This document shows, in pieces, positions 27,137-37,007 of a DNA stretch of 64,000 nucleotides (within the stretch, counting starts at the first letter, position 1; each line of letters starts with the position of its first letter). The notes beneath the pieces are model-generated. The model saw only the letters and a program-made list of their open reading frames with translations. It did no database searches and was not told where the DNA came from. The position numbers and the translations under genes were made by a program. The DNA lies in NCBI GenBank assembly GCA_002427745.1, contig DIYF01000010.1, positions 105,516 to 169,515 on the forward strand. Reading direction: 5' to 3'. Source of the stretch: Roseivirga sp. UBA6061. Its GTDB lineage: Bacteria; Bacteroidota; Bacteroidia; Cytophagales; Cyclobacteriaceae.

Positions 27137-28572
27137 TTTTTTCCTCACTTGCCCATCTTTTTAAGCTATCGGTTTTTGGCAAAATTGCCCGCTTTGGAGG
27201 TAATTATACACTTTCCTGGATACTTTTTCCTGAAGACTTTGGTGTTCTGGCCATAGCCGTGGCCTATAGTCAGGTAGTACTGATACTGAGATCAAGTGGC
27301 CTGCAGGCTTATTTTGTTCAGAATTATGAAACCGAAGAGAAGAAGTTAATCAGTACCGTATTTTTTGCTGATGTGGCCATGTCGCTGATACTCGCGCTGG
27401 CTATAACGGGTGTTGCGCAGGTATTGATTTCCAATGGCCTGATTGAGGGAGATGTCAGAGATATCATGATGCTCATGGGAGCCAATATTCTCGTTTCCAG
27501 CCTATCAGGTATCTATTTCTTCAACCTGAAGAAGCGGCTTGAGTTTAAGACATTTTCCAACACCACCATTGTGGCAGACTTAATCTCCACAAGTAGTAAA
27601 ATTGGGGCAGCTTTGATGGGGTTCGGAGCTCTTAGCTTTATTCTGGGTGAAATCTTCGGTAGTCTTTTCAAAGCCATTTACGGCCTTAAGTTTGTCATAA
27701 AGAATGTCAGTCCCGGTTCGTTTGAAAAAAGCCTCAGCGGAAAAATCTTGTGGTATATCAAGCACACGTTGCTGATATCGGCAGCCGCATATGTGATCTC
27801 TAATTTTGATAAACTGATCTTGTATCAGGTAGCAGAACTGCCAGCCCTTGGTAAATATACCTTTGCTTATGCACAGATGATTATGCTCTATACCTTCTTC
27901 ATCGGGCCTATCAATGATTTTCTGTTCAGTATTTTGCCTAAGTTCTATGAGCAGCGTGACAGGCTCAATGACACCGTCACCTCCCTTCAGGTGCTGGTAT
28001 CTGTAGGCTTTATTCCGTTCTTTGCTTTTTTTGTATTCAACGCTGACCTGCTGTTGGAAGCCATTTACTCCAGTCGTTGGGCAGATGCCGGGTTTTTTAT
28101 GAAACTCTTCAGTGCACAGTTTCTGGCACAATGTACTGTTATGTGCATGATGCCCCTGTTAGTGACACAGAAACGTCCTGATTTGTCTTCCAGATTTAAG
28201 CTGGGAAAAGCGGCTCTGATTGTTGTTTCTACCCTGGTAGGCTTTAAGCTAACCCAGAGTTTTACCTCGGTGGTTTATTGTTTTGCCGTGGCCACCATCA
28301 TGGCCGATTTGATTCAGGCTACTTATAGTAGTCATAAGTATCAACTCGATTTCCGAAATTTGATCAGTACTACATTACTCGTGGTCCTGCTCACTCTGGC
28401 AATAAGCTCTCTGACCGGAAACTACCTGCTGAAATTTGTGTCTCTGGATAAGAGCTTACCTGATTTAATCATAGCTTTTTCGGTTTTTGCCGTGATTTAT
28501 ATTTTTGTAATTCGGACTTTCTTCTGGAGAAGAGTGAGAACCTCTTTAAGTTTTTTGAAAAACCACCGTTAG
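27133..28572 (+). CDS. Oligosaccharide flippase (Wzx-like, MOP family)
   Basis: The 479-residue polytopic protein has 12-14 hydrophobic segments and the family's N-terminal pattern (FGGNYTLSWILFPEDFGVLA and SGLQAYFVQ). It begins with a TTG at 27133 that overlaps the asnB-like stop. It should flip lipid-linked repeat units across the inner membrane. Its stop meets the GTG start of the next gene. Confidence 0.85.
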   Translation: MIFSSLAHLFKLSVFGKIARFGGNYTLSWILFPEDFGVLAIAVAYSQVVLILRSSGLQAYFVQNYETEEKKLISTVFFADVAMSLILALAITGVAQVLISNGLIEGDVRDIMMLMGANILVSSLSGIYFFNLKKRLEFKTFSNTTIVADLISTSSKIGAALMGFGALSFILGEIFGSLFKAIYGLKFVIKNVSPGSFEKSLSGKILWYIKHTLLISAAAYVISNFDKLILYQVAELPALGKYTFAYAQMIMLYTFFIGPINDFLFSILPKFYEQRDRLNDTVTSLQVLVSVGFIPFFAFFVFNADLLLEAIYSSRWADAGFFMKLFSAQFLAQCTVMCMMPLLVTQKRPDLSSRFKLGKAALIVVSTLVGFKLTQSFTSVVYCFAVATIMADLIQATYSSHKYQLDFRNLISTTLLVVLLTLAISSLTGNYLLKFVSLDKSLPDLIIAFSVFAVIYIFVIRTFFWRRVRTSLSFLKNHR

Positions 28573-30041
28573 TGCATAAAGCCAAGAGTAAAAAAATTGT
28601 CGTTATTTTTCCCCGGGGAGAAGCCATCGCCAACTTTCTGAGCGATGTATTTATCGAAAGACTCAGTGAAGGTTTCTCAGAAGTGCACTTTCTCACGATG
28701 GATTCTGACTCTATGTCAGAATATACTTCTTTACTTTCTGAAGTTACTTCGGTAGAAGCCATGAAAATGAATAGGGGACATTATGTTTTCAGGTTTCTCA
28801 CAAGCTTTCTGGACCTGGCACATAATCTCAAGATCAAGACCGTTTCTTCCAAAGACAGGATCAGGTTCAGGCGGGCTCAGGCATTCTCTGCTGTGGCAAA
28901 GCTAAAGCTGGAGCTGATGGTTTTTTTCGGACGATTTTTTGCGAATGGCCCTGGTACCAGAATGCTGGAGCGTATGTGTGAAACAGCACACAAATGGCTG
29001 AACAAGACAAGGGATATTGAGGAGTACATTGACAGGGTACAGCCGGATGTAGCTTTCAATACCTCGCATATACATGGTAATATTTCGGAGTTGTACCTAT
29101 ACTCACTCAGGCAGCGAGGTGTTAAGCTGGTATCCTTTATTTTCTCCTGGGATAACATTACTTCTCAGGGGCGTATTATCCCACGTTACGATCAGCTGTT
29201 CACCTGGAATAATGAATCCAAGGGCCTGGTTGAGAAGTATTATGGGAGAGATTACCTCGGTCGTATACAGGTCACGGGTACTCCTCAGTTTGACCACTAC
29301 TTTCAGAATTTTCATAAGCCGGACTTATCCAGAGAAGAGTTTTGCGAATACTACAATCTTGATTCAAAAAGACCGATTGTGTTATACTCAACCGGCATGC
29401 CACATCATATGCCTGGTGAGCCCATCATTGTTAACAGAATTCTCGATGCTTTCAAGCGCGATTATCCGCTCGGGGAGAGACCTCAATTGGTATTGAGAGT
29501 ATATCCGAAAGATCACAGTGGGAGATTTGAACCCCTTCGCAACCTTGAGGATATTGTCTTTCAGGACCCACTATGGAATGAAGCCCTTATGCTTCCTTCA
29601 GTGGATGCAAAGTATATTCTCAAGCAGACACTCAGGAATGTGGATGTAGGTATTAATATAGCCTCCACCATTACCCTGGAGCTACTCATGTTTAACAAAA
29701 AAGTGCTGAATATTGGTTTCACTCCCTCAAAGCGGGCCAGTGACAAAATCGAAGAGGAAGTGGCTGATATCGAGAACAGGATGTATAGTGCGAAACAGCG
29801 GGCTATGGTATCTTTTAAAGACAACGGCAAGTGGTATGAATATGATCATTATAAGGATGTGGCTGACAGTAATTGTATCTTGATTTGCAGAGATGAAAGC
29901 CAACTGAATGCAGATATCAAAGACACTTTTAATTTTAACCTGGACCAGGAAGACAAGGCCCGGCTCATGAAGAAGAAATTCTCAGACACACTGGATGGGG
30001 CTGGAATAATCAGGATTACTGAGATGCTGAACCTCAATTAA
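28572..30041 (+). CDS. GT-B-like surface carbohydrate protein, family unassigned
   Basis: The 489-residue protein starts with a GTG at 28572. The N-terminal half has a Rossmann-like start (KIVVIFPRGEAIANFL) and the C-terminal half resembles CDP-glycerol glycerophosphotransferase/UDP-sugar-type GT-B folds (VSFIFSWDNITSQGR, IVLYSTGMPHHMPGEP, GINIASTITLELLMF). No firm family is recognised. It could transfer a sugar, sialic acid or phosphate-linked group in the polymer. It is tightly packed between the flippase and the sulfotransferase region. Confidence 0.6.
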   Translation: MHKAKSKKIVVIFPRGEAIANFLSDVFIERLSEGFSEVHFLTMDSDSMSEYTSLLSEVTSVEAMKMNRGHYVFRFLTSFLDLAHNLKIKTVSSKDRIRFRRAQAFSAVAKLKLELMVFFGRFFANGPGTRMLERMCETAHKWLNKTRDIEEYIDRVQPDVAFNTSHIHGNISELYLYSLRQRGVKLVSFIFSWDNITSQGRIIPRYDQLFTWNNESKGLVEKYYGRDYLGRIQVTGTPQFDHYFQNFHKPDLSREEFCEYYNLDSKRPIVLYSTGMPHHMPGEPIIVNRILDAFKRDYPLGERPQLVLRVYPKDHSGRFEPLRNLEDIVFQDPLWNEALMLPSVDAKYILKQTLRNVDVGINIASTITLELLMFNKKVLNIGFTPSKRASDKIEEEVADIENRMYSAKQRAMVSFKDNGKWYEYDHYKDVADSNCILICRDESQLNADIKDTFNFNLDQEDKARLMKKKFSDTLDGAGIIRITEMLNLN

Positions 30042-30052
30042 GATCGCATTAG

Positions 30053-30196
30053 TTTCCTCATTTAAATCCGGGGCAGGCGACTGAAAGAAAATCTATGGAA
30101 GATTTGTTTCCTTCCGGATTCAGAGACTTCGTTAAGAAAAGTTACGAACGGGACTTCAACTATTTTGGGTATGATATGGATGACCCTTCATACTGA
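30053..30196 (+). pseudogene. C-terminal remnant of a sulfotransferase gene
   Basis: This frame after a stop at 30050 reads FPHLNPGQ... and ends ...SYERDFNYFGYDMDDPSY at a TGA (30194-30196). The last 20 or so residues match the C-terminus of sulfotransferase family 2 proteins (YxxDFxxFGY). Only about 47 codons remain; the first in-frame ATG (30095) would give 33 residues. An intact sulfotransferase begins at 30258, so a second copy appears to have been lost or replaced here. Confidence 0.6.
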
Positions 30197-30257
30197 CAGA
30201 ACTACCCCATCATCCTTTCAGAAACCCTGTTTTCTGACTCGTCAATAGCAACAAAAA

Positions 30258-31142
30258 TTGAAAAATCAGGCTCCTATTATTCTCAATTGTTTTTCCAGAG
30301 GGGGAAGCAATATTCTTTGGAATATTTTTCTTAGCCATCCGGAAGTATGCTCGCCTATCAAGGAAACACTCGAGCTGTTTCGGATTAACCCCAGGAAAAA
30401 CCCGAAATGGGCAGGTTATAAGCTGGCACTTTTATCAGGTCAGCCCTTGTTTTTTAATCAGTGGCATCTAAAGCCCAGGAAGCAAATCTCCTCCAATGTG
30501 CAGGAGTATGTCGATCAGGTACTTTTTGAGAACAAGCTCAACACACTGTCAGATGCCGAAATGAAATTTAAGGCAGAAGACCAGTTGTACGTTCAGGATG
30601 AAGTTGAGCGATCCAGATTGGTGTTGAAAAACAACAATGGCCTGACTTACCTGTCAGATGCCTTTTTGAAGATGTACCCTGACGCGACTTTCTTTTCACT
30701 GGTCAGAAACCCGATATCGCTTTACGAAAGTCACAAGAGAAGAGGTCTGGCCAAAAGTGTTGGTCAGTTCAGCCGGTTTTACAACACCCTGTGCCAGCGC
30801 ATGCTGGACGATGCAGAACGCCTGCCTGATTACCATATACTCAAGTTTGAGACCATGGTCGGCAATCCGAAGGAAGTCATTGAAGACTTGTATCAAAAGG
30901 CGAACCTGGACTTGTCGATGGTACCACGTTTCAGGTTTAAGGCCAAACGTTTCGTGCACAGTGATGGAGGGCACAGGACCAAATTTGAAATGAGCAAGCA
31001 TTATTGGTTTGACATAGATAACCTGCATGAAATCCTTGAGCCGAAAGTGAATGATTTTCAGAATCAACTACTTTCTGAGTCTGAGATAGAAGAAGTAATG
31101 AAGCAGACTGGCGATATCGCAAAGAAACTGGGTTATCAATGA
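30258..31142 (+). CDS. Sulfotransferase family protein
   Basis: The 294-residue protein has the PAPS-binding 5'-PSB loop SRGGSNILWN (residues 13-22) and the 3'-PB motif SLVRNPISLYESH (about 149-161). It should move sulfate from PAPS to a hydroxyl of the polymer or lipid. The start is a TTG at 30258. It overlaps the next glycosyltransferase by 4 bp. The flanking remnant at 30053-30196 points to a former second sulfotransferase. Confidence 0.8.
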   Translation: MKNQAPIILNCFSRGGSNILWNIFLSHPEVCSPIKETLELFRINPRKNPKWAGYKLALLSGQPLFFNQWHLKPRKQISSNVQEYVDQVLFENKLNTLSDAEMKFKAEDQLYVQDEVERSRLVLKNNNGLTYLSDAFLKMYPDATFFSLVRNPISLYESHKRRGLAKSVGQFSRFYNTLCQRMLDDAERLPDYHILKFETMVGNPKEVIEDLYQKANLDLSMVPRFRFKAKRFVHSDGGHRTKFEMSKHYWFDIDNLHEILEPKVNDFQNQLLSESEIEEVMKQTGDIAKKLGYQ

Positions 31143-32350
31143 GCCCTAAACCAAGGCTGTTGATGATCTCTCATGTCTGGCCCGTACCCGGTGTTTCAGG
31201 CCAGGAAAAGAGGGTTTATTATATGTTGAAAGCCCTCAGACAGGTTTATCATTTAACCTTTCTCACATTTGCAGATAAACAAAGAAAAAACCAATACGAG
31301 TCTGCGCTTCAGCAACTGTCTGATGAAGTCATAGTATTGCCTTCCCGCTATAATGCGTCCTTGTTATCCCGGCTTGTTTATAAAGCAATAGGAAAGCTGT
31401 ATTCATTTAATACGGGGCTTAAGGCTTCTAATTTTACTATTGGCAAGGTTGAGCTGACGGGTGGCAGGGTAGCAAAGGCTATTGCAGGAAACAGGTACGA
31501 AGCAGTAATCTTTGAATACTGGCACGCGCACCATGTCATAGATAAGGCCCTCTTTGGAGATGCTTCTCTGATTCTGGACATGCACAACGTGCTCTGGCAG
31601 ACTTACAAAACCCAGAGTAATTCGGCTAAGGCAGTTGAGAAGTACAAGCGGTATGAGGAAAAGGTCTGGAGAAAATTCGACCGCCTTATCGCCATCAACC
31701 AGGATGAAACAGCTTATGTAAGAGATCAGTTGGGGGATGACAAGGTCTGGTATGTTCCCATGGGGATAGACCTTGATAAATGGCCTTTAGTCCTGAACCC
31801 GGCCAATAAGGTGCCCCGGATCGCCTGGTATGGAGGTCTGGCCAGCTCACACAATCAGAGAGATGCCATGAGCGTGTATGAGGACGTTATGCCGGGCGTA
31901 TGGCAGGTGTTTCCTGAGGCTGAGTTTTGGATTATTGGCAGTAAACCACCTGAGCATATAGCGGAGTTGTCAGAAAAGGATTCCAGAGTCACAGTAACCG
32001 GCTTTGTGGAAGATGTAGCTGATGTATTAGGGCGGGTTGACCTGGTGCTTTGTCCCTGGCAGGGTACTTATGGTTTTCGCAGCAGGCTGGTTGAAGTTAT
32101 GGCAACCGGAACACCCGTCATCACCACAAAGGATGCGGCTTATGGTATGAATCTTAATTCAGGTGAGGGAATTCTGTTCCATAACAACCCGAAAGACTGG
32201 TCGGCTATAGTTATTGAACTGTTGAACTCACCGGATGAATTACTGGCATTAAGAAAAAGAGCCAGGAAAGCGGTAGAAACCCGGTATAGTCTGGAAGCAA
32301 CCTACGGTAAGTTACCTCAAATGCTCAACGCAGCTAAGGGAGAGTCTTGA
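31139..32350 (+). CDS. GT4-type glycosyltransferase
   Basis: The 403-residue protein has a GT-B fold: N-terminal MISHVWPVPGVSGQEKRVY and a C-terminal donor site with GTYGFRSRLVEVMATGTPVI, an EX7E-like arrangement. The first Met overlaps the sulfotransferase stop. It probably adds one sugar of the repeat unit at the cytoplasmic face. Donor and acceptor are unknown. Confidence 0.8.
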   Translation: MSPKPRLLMISHVWPVPGVSGQEKRVYYMLKALRQVYHLTFLTFADKQRKNQYESALQQLSDEVIVLPSRYNASLLSRLVYKAIGKLYSFNTGLKASNFTIGKVELTGGRVAKAIAGNRYEAVIFEYWHAHHVIDKALFGDASLILDMHNVLWQTYKTQSNSAKAVEKYKRYEEKVWRKFDRLIAINQDETAYVRDQLGDDKVWYVPMGIDLDKWPLVLNPANKVPRIAWYGGLASSHNQRDAMSVYEDVMPGVWQVFPEAEFWIIGSKPPEHIAELSEKDSRVTVTGFVEDVADVLGRVDLVLCPWQGTYGFRSRLVEVMATGTPVITTKDAAYGMNLNSGEGILFHNNPKDWSAIVIELLNSPDELLALRKRARKAVETRYSLEATYGKLPQMLNAAKGES

Positions 32351-32351
32351 A

Positions 32352-33536
32352 ATGAAGATTGTGGTATTTAGCCATAAAGAATGTTGGCGTTCGCCTGACT
32401 CACCCACCGGCTGGGCGACTGACGGAGGCTTTGTGTTTCATATGCAGGCCCTTGCTTCTCTGACAGATGAATTAGAAATTATATGCTTCGAAAGTCAAAG
32501 AAAGCCTGAGGGTGAAGTCTTTTTTAAAGATCCAAAACTCTCTTTTTCCCCGATTGCACTTAAACCCTACTCCGGAATAAGACGCAAGCTGTGGATCATA
32601 TATCTGGGTATAACCCGTTTCCATTTTTTTAAGAGCAAGATTCGTCAGGCAGATCTTATTCATACCCCTATTCCCTCAGACCTTTCTACGCTGGCCATGG
32701 TACTGGCCAGGCGAATGAAAAAACCGCTGTTTATACGTCATTGCGGGAACTGGCTGGCACCTGCTACCAGGGCCGAGTTTTTCTGGAAAAACTTTATGGA
32801 GAAACATGCCGGCCAAGGGGTAGTCGGTTTGGCAACTGGCGGAGGAACTGAGCCACCCGGCAAGGTAAATCCGAGTATTCGGTGGATTTTTAGTTCGAGT
32901 CTCTTAAACGCTGAGATCAGTGCTTTGTCGACTGATCGTGTACCGGAAATTCGCAAAGACTGTGTGAACCTTGTTACGGTTTCCCGCCAAACCATTAACA
33001 AAGGAGCCGGTCGGACCATTGAAGCTATCAGCGTATTAAAAAAGAGGGGATACAAGCTGAGGTTTGAGGTAATCGGCCGGGGAGATTATCTGGATGCTCT
33101 CAGGGCCAGGGTAAAAGACCTGAATCTGGAAGAAAACGTTGACTTTTTAGGTCAGCTGGAGAGCCGGGAGGTAATGGCTGCTCTCGGCAGGGCTGATATT
33201 TTTGTTTTTCCGAGTACAGCATCAGAGGGCTTTCCCAAGGCGGTACTGGAAGCGCTTGCATCAGGTTTACCTGTGGTCACATCAAGAACATCTGTGCTGC
33301 CTGACCTGGTGGAAAATACACAAAGCGGTTTTGCACTTGAGGATTTGAGCCCTGAATCGTTGGCTGACACCCTTGAAAAGCTCATTACTGAAAAAGAACT
33401 CTATAAAAGCTGCTCCACTAATGCCGCGAACACGGCAAAAGAATTCAGCCTTGAAAAATGGATAGACTTCATAGCAGAGGAAGTAAATAAGGAGTTTGGC
33501 TGGCAACTCAGCAGAAAAACGGAAATCATCAAATAG
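32352..33536 (+). CDS. GT4-type glycosyltransferase
   Basis: The 394-residue protein has a GT-B fold with a C-terminal PSTASEGFPKAVLEALASGL block that carries the EX7E pair of GT4 enzymes, and FEVIGRGDYLDALRARV before it. It starts 1 bp after the previous stop. It should act on the same repeat unit; specificity is unknown. Confidence 0.85.
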   Translation: MKIVVFSHKECWRSPDSPTGWATDGGFVFHMQALASLTDELEIICFESQRKPEGEVFFKDPKLSFSPIALKPYSGIRRKLWIIYLGITRFHFFKSKIRQADLIHTPIPSDLSTLAMVLARRMKKPLFIRHCGNWLAPATRAEFFWKNFMEKHAGQGVVGLATGGGTEPPGKVNPSIRWIFSSSLLNAEISALSTDRVPEIRKDCVNLVTVSRQTINKGAGRTIEAISVLKKRGYKLRFEVIGRGDYLDALRARVKDLNLEENVDFLGQLESREVMAALGRADIFVFPSTASEGFPKAVLEALASGLPVVTSRTSVLPDLVENTQSGFALEDLSPESLADTLEKLITEKELYKSCSTNAANTAKEFSLEKWIDFIAEEVNKEFGWQLSRKTEIIK

Positions 33537-33550
33537 TCGATTCAACCGGT

Positions 33551-34618
33551 ATGTCTGAAAAACCAGGAATATGTTTTATCGCAGCCACTTTGGGCAAAGG
33601 AGGGGCTGAAAAGCAGGCTTATTATCTGGTCAGGGCGCTCAAAGAGCATGGGCATCGTTTAAAGCTCATTTACTTCGAGCCTGAAGATTGGTGGAAGGCC
33701 CCTATCAGTGAGCTGGATGTAGAAGTTGTGCGCATTGAGAGTACATCTAAAAAGAGCCGCATCATCAAGCTCTACAAGCTCCTGAAGAAAGGGGATTTTG
33801 ATATTATCCAGGCGCTGCATTATCATATGAACCCCTATGTGGCACTACTGGGTCTGATGCTGAGAGCCAAATCAGTGGGGGCATTTCGCGGTGATGGTGA
33901 GAGAGAGCTACTTACGGTAAATAAGTATGTGAGAAATATAGCTTTTCGGCTGTGCAGTGCTTTTATCTGTAACTCCAGAAACGCTATGGACAGGTTGTCT
34001 GCGATTGATAATCTGAATGGCAAGCTTCAATACCTGCCCAACATTGTGGAGGTTCCTGATAGTCCGATTCCTGAACCGGGTGAGGTCGCTAAAAAATTTC
34101 TGGCCGTCAATAGTCTTGTGGACTTGAAAAAAGTTGATCGGATACTCGGTTTTATCGCTCAATATCGAAAACGACAGCCTGATGTCAGCCTGAAAATACT
34201 GGGGGACGGGCCATTGAGAAATGAGCTTGAGCATAAAGCAAAGCAACTCGGAATTGATGCTTATGTCCGTTTTGAAGGACAAGTAGACAATGTGAGTGAT
34301 TATTACCGGGAGGCTGATGTATTTATGCTGGCCTCAGTAAGTGAGGGTACTCCCAATGTTATATTAGAAGCCATGAGTCACGGTAAGGTTATAATTTCCT
34401 CAAGGGTCGGAGAGTCGGTACATTTACTCGGTGAAGGAAAGTACGGATTGCTGATTGACTTTAACAGGGAAGAAGATATAGAAAATACATGTCATCTGTT
34501 AATTGATGACTGGGCAGAGTTAAAAGTAATGGGCACCAGGGCATATCAGACTATTCAGGAACATCATAGTTACAAGCACTTGTACTCAAACATCAGCACG
34601 ATTTATCAGACCTTATAG
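33551..34618 (+). CDS. GT4-type glycosyltransferase
   Basis: The 355-residue protein has N-terminal ATLGKGGAEKQAYYLVRAL and C-terminal SVSEGTPNVILEAMSHGK, the EX7E region. The DGPLRNELEHKAKQLGI segment is the usual donor loop of the GT4 family. The gap of 14 bp before it includes no clear signal. Donor unknown. Confidence 0.85.
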   Translation: MSEKPGICFIAATLGKGGAEKQAYYLVRALKEHGHRLKLIYFEPEDWWKAPISELDVEVVRIESTSKKSRIIKLYKLLKKGDFDIIQALHYHMNPYVALLGLMLRAKSVGAFRGDGERELLTVNKYVRNIAFRLCSAFICNSRNAMDRLSAIDNLNGKLQYLPNIVEVPDSPIPEPGEVAKKFLAVNSLVDLKKVDRILGFIAQYRKRQPDVSLKILGDGPLRNELEHKAKQLGIDAYVRFEGQVDNVSDYYREADVFMLASVSEGTPNVILEAMSHGKVIISSRVGESVHLLGEGKYGLLIDFNREEDIENTCHLLIDDWAELKVMGTRAYQTIQEHHSYKHLYSNISTIYQTL

Positions 34619-34642
34619 GAGGCCTTGTCTGGTTAATAGATT

Positions 34643-35638
34643 TTGGAAAAAGTAAAACTCATATTTTTGGGTGATGTGAGCTTGTCAGGGCAGAATGCGA
34701 ACGCTTCGGCTCTTGTAAATAGTGAACTTCGTCAAACCCTCAGATCTGCAGATGCGGTAATCTGTAACTTCGAGTCTACTTTTACCGATGAAAAAACTCC
34801 CGGCCTGTTTCAAAGCCCCTCTGCCAAGGCCCGGCTGCTGAAAGAGGCAGGCATTACGCATGCCGTTGTCTCAAACAATCATATCCATGACTACGGCTTC
34901 AAAGGGCTGAAAGATACGATTTCAACGCTCAGAAGTGTGGGTATCCAGCCATTGGGACTGGAGAGACTTGAGGGGGAAGATCGGGAGGTTACCACTTTAA
35001 AACTCAACGGTGTCAATATCGGATTACTCTGTAGTGGGTGGACCAGGGTGAATCAGGATCATAGTAATCCTCACATCTTCCGGGAGTATAACGAACAGGA
35101 ACTAAGCAGATCAATTGACAGATTGCACGCTAAATTCGATCACCTGGTGGTGGTTTGCCACAGAGGGAAGATGTTTGTAGAATACCCTGCTCCTTCTGAC
35201 AAGAGGGCATTTCAACAATATATTCACCTGGGAGCAAGTGCGGTAATAGCCCATCACCCTCATGTGGCCCAGGGCGTATCATACCACCATGACCGGCTTA
35301 TAGCGTACAGCCTGGGTAATTTTTATTTTGATAGTACAGAAGGTCACGTACAAAGTCGGTATTCCCGGGAAAAGCAGGATCTGGGACTGGCGGTATCGGT
35401 CGACTTCGACAAACAGAAACTTCTCTCTTATGAGCTAATGCCCGTCAGGCGTACCGACAATCGGGGAGTTGTTAAACTGAATGAAGCAGAATCTTCGAAG
35501 GCCCTGAGTCACCTTGAAAAATTATCAAAGAATACCAATACCGGACTGGCGGCAAGATTGTTCTTTTACAGCCAGTACCTTTGGCACGTGGTACCACATT
35601 TTCTACGTGTGTTATGGTATCATAAGGTTAAAAAATGA
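34643..35638 (+). CDS. CapA-like metallophosphatase-family protein
   Basis: The 331-residue protein starts with LIFLGDVSLSGQN, has NNHIHDYGFKGL and HHPHVAQGV, and matches the PGA_cap/CapA family, whose members have a metallophosphatase fold and are found in poly-gamma-glutamate and other capsule loci. No signal peptide is visible. A role in polymer anchoring or modification is suggested by context only. The start is a TTG. Confidence 0.8.
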   Translation: MEKVKLIFLGDVSLSGQNANASALVNSELRQTLRSADAVICNFESTFTDEKTPGLFQSPSAKARLLKEAGITHAVVSNNHIHDYGFKGLKDTISTLRSVGIQPLGLERLEGEDREVTTLKLNGVNIGLLCSGWTRVNQDHSNPHIFREYNEQELSRSIDRLHAKFDHLVVVCHRGKMFVEYPAPSDKRAFQQYIHLGASAVIAHHPHVAQGVSYHHDRLIAYSLGNFYFDSTEGHVQSRYSREKQDLGLAVSVDFDKQKLLSYELMPVRRTDNRGVVKLNEAESSKALSHLEKLSKNTNTGLAARLFFYSQYLWHVVPHFLRVLWYHKVKK

Positions 35639-35684
35639 AACCGGCTCAACGCATATCTGTCCGTCAATACAACTGACCACCTGA

Positions 35685-37007
35685 ATGAAGTCGAAACGTC
35701 TTGTACTTCACGCTTTTATACTCCTTGCCATGCTGGGCCTGGGTAGGTGGGCTTTGATCATTTGGTTTTACACATCAATAGCTTTCTTTCTATCTCTGAC
35801 TTTTAAAAAGGAAGGCTTCTCATATAATGTAGCAGCCCTGCTACTCTATTTGATTCCCCTGGAATTGCTCGGGAGAATTCTTGAAGCCAATCCGTTTATT
35901 CCATACGAGGCTGGAAAATATGTCACCTTTGCCATTCTGGTCTATGCCCTGCTCAGAGTACGAATACGAAGAGGATGGTGGGCTATTGCGGCATTGGTTC
36001 TGGCTTTACCGGGAATGGTTATGGTGAACCTTGAAGCTCCGGTTAAGGAGATTGTCTTTAACATGTTCGGGCTTGTGAACATGCTTTTGGGTGCACTTCT
36101 CTTCTTAAATGTCTACATCACTATATCAGAAGTAAAGAGGCTTATAGTACAAGCCTTATACCCTCTACTGGTTTTGCTTTTTTACCTCATTATTGTCAGT
36201 CCGGATATAAGCACGGTAGATTATGAATTGGGCGCACTCGATGATCTGACGGCCGATTTCGGCTCCAACCAGGTGTCTACGGTATTGGGCTATGGCATTC
36301 TGCTGTTCGGGCTTTTATTTTTCAGTAAGTGGAAGTTTTCCAGAATCTCTTTCATGGACCAGGCCCTGTTTTTGACACTCACACTCTGGAGTTTACTGAG
36401 CTTTTCGCGAGGTGGTGTGATCGGAGCATTTCTGGCCCTGAGTGCTGTGGTAGTACTTAATCTGATCTCTAAAAAACGAAAAAACCAGCGTAAGATCAGA
36501 CCGTCCTCGGTTTTGGGAATAGTACTCGTACTGCTGGTCAGCTTCTATGTGGGCAATACGATTACAGGAGGCTCTCTCCTTCTCAGGTACCAGGGAGAAA
36601 CGCGCGGAACGTTGCTGGGAAGAAAGGAGAAGGACTTAAACCAGCTGACCACCGGAAGGTTCGATATTTTTCTTCGTGATGTAGATATCTGGAGAAGGAA
36701 CCCTGTTTTGGGTGTGGGGGTTGGTAATGCCAGAGCCATTGGCAGAGAGGAGTATGACAATCCAAAAATCCCCCATGTAGAGCCATCCAGACTGTTAGCC
36801 GAGCATGGTCTTCTGGGCCTCATTATCATCGCCATGGTCTATGGTTATCCTTTCGCCTTGATAATGCGCCAAAAGGGGCTGCTTAAGCGGAGCTGGATGG
36901 CTGCCTTGCTGCTGTTGGGCTTGTTTTCTACACTTCATGCGGCTACTAGGACTATGATAAGCCCTATACTCTTCGGGCTGGCCTTTATAAACATCAACGA
37001 AGAATGA
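35685..37007 (+). CDS. O-antigen ligase/polymerase-like membrane protein (Wzy-like)
   Basis: The 440-residue protein has about ten hydrophobic segments and a periplasmic loop (about residues 300-365, with GVGVGNARAIG, HVEPSRLLAEHGLLG) typical of the Wzy_C/O-antigen ligase family. It should polymerise repeat units after flipping. Its stop overlaps the next GT by 4 bp. Confidence 0.8.
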   Translation: MKSKRLVLHAFILLAMLGLGRWALIIWFYTSIAFFLSLTFKKEGFSYNVAALLLYLIPLELLGRILEANPFIPYEAGKYVTFAILVYALLRVRIRRGWWAIAALVLALPGMVMVNLEAPVKEIVFNMFGLVNMLLGALLFLNVYITISEVKRLIVQALYPLLVLLFYLIIVSPDISTVDYELGALDDLTADFGSNQVSTVLGYGILLFGLLFFSKWKFSRISFMDQALFLTLTLWSLLSFSRGGVIGAFLALSAVVVLNLISKKRKNQRKIRPSSVLGIVLVLLVSFYVGNTITGGSLLLRYQGETRGTLLGRKEKDLNQLTTGRFDIFLRDVDIWRRNPVLGVGVGNARAIGREEYDNPKIPHVEPSRLLAEHGLLGLIIIAMVYGYPFALIMRQKGLLKRSWMAALLLLGLFSTLHAATRTMISPILFGLAFININEE

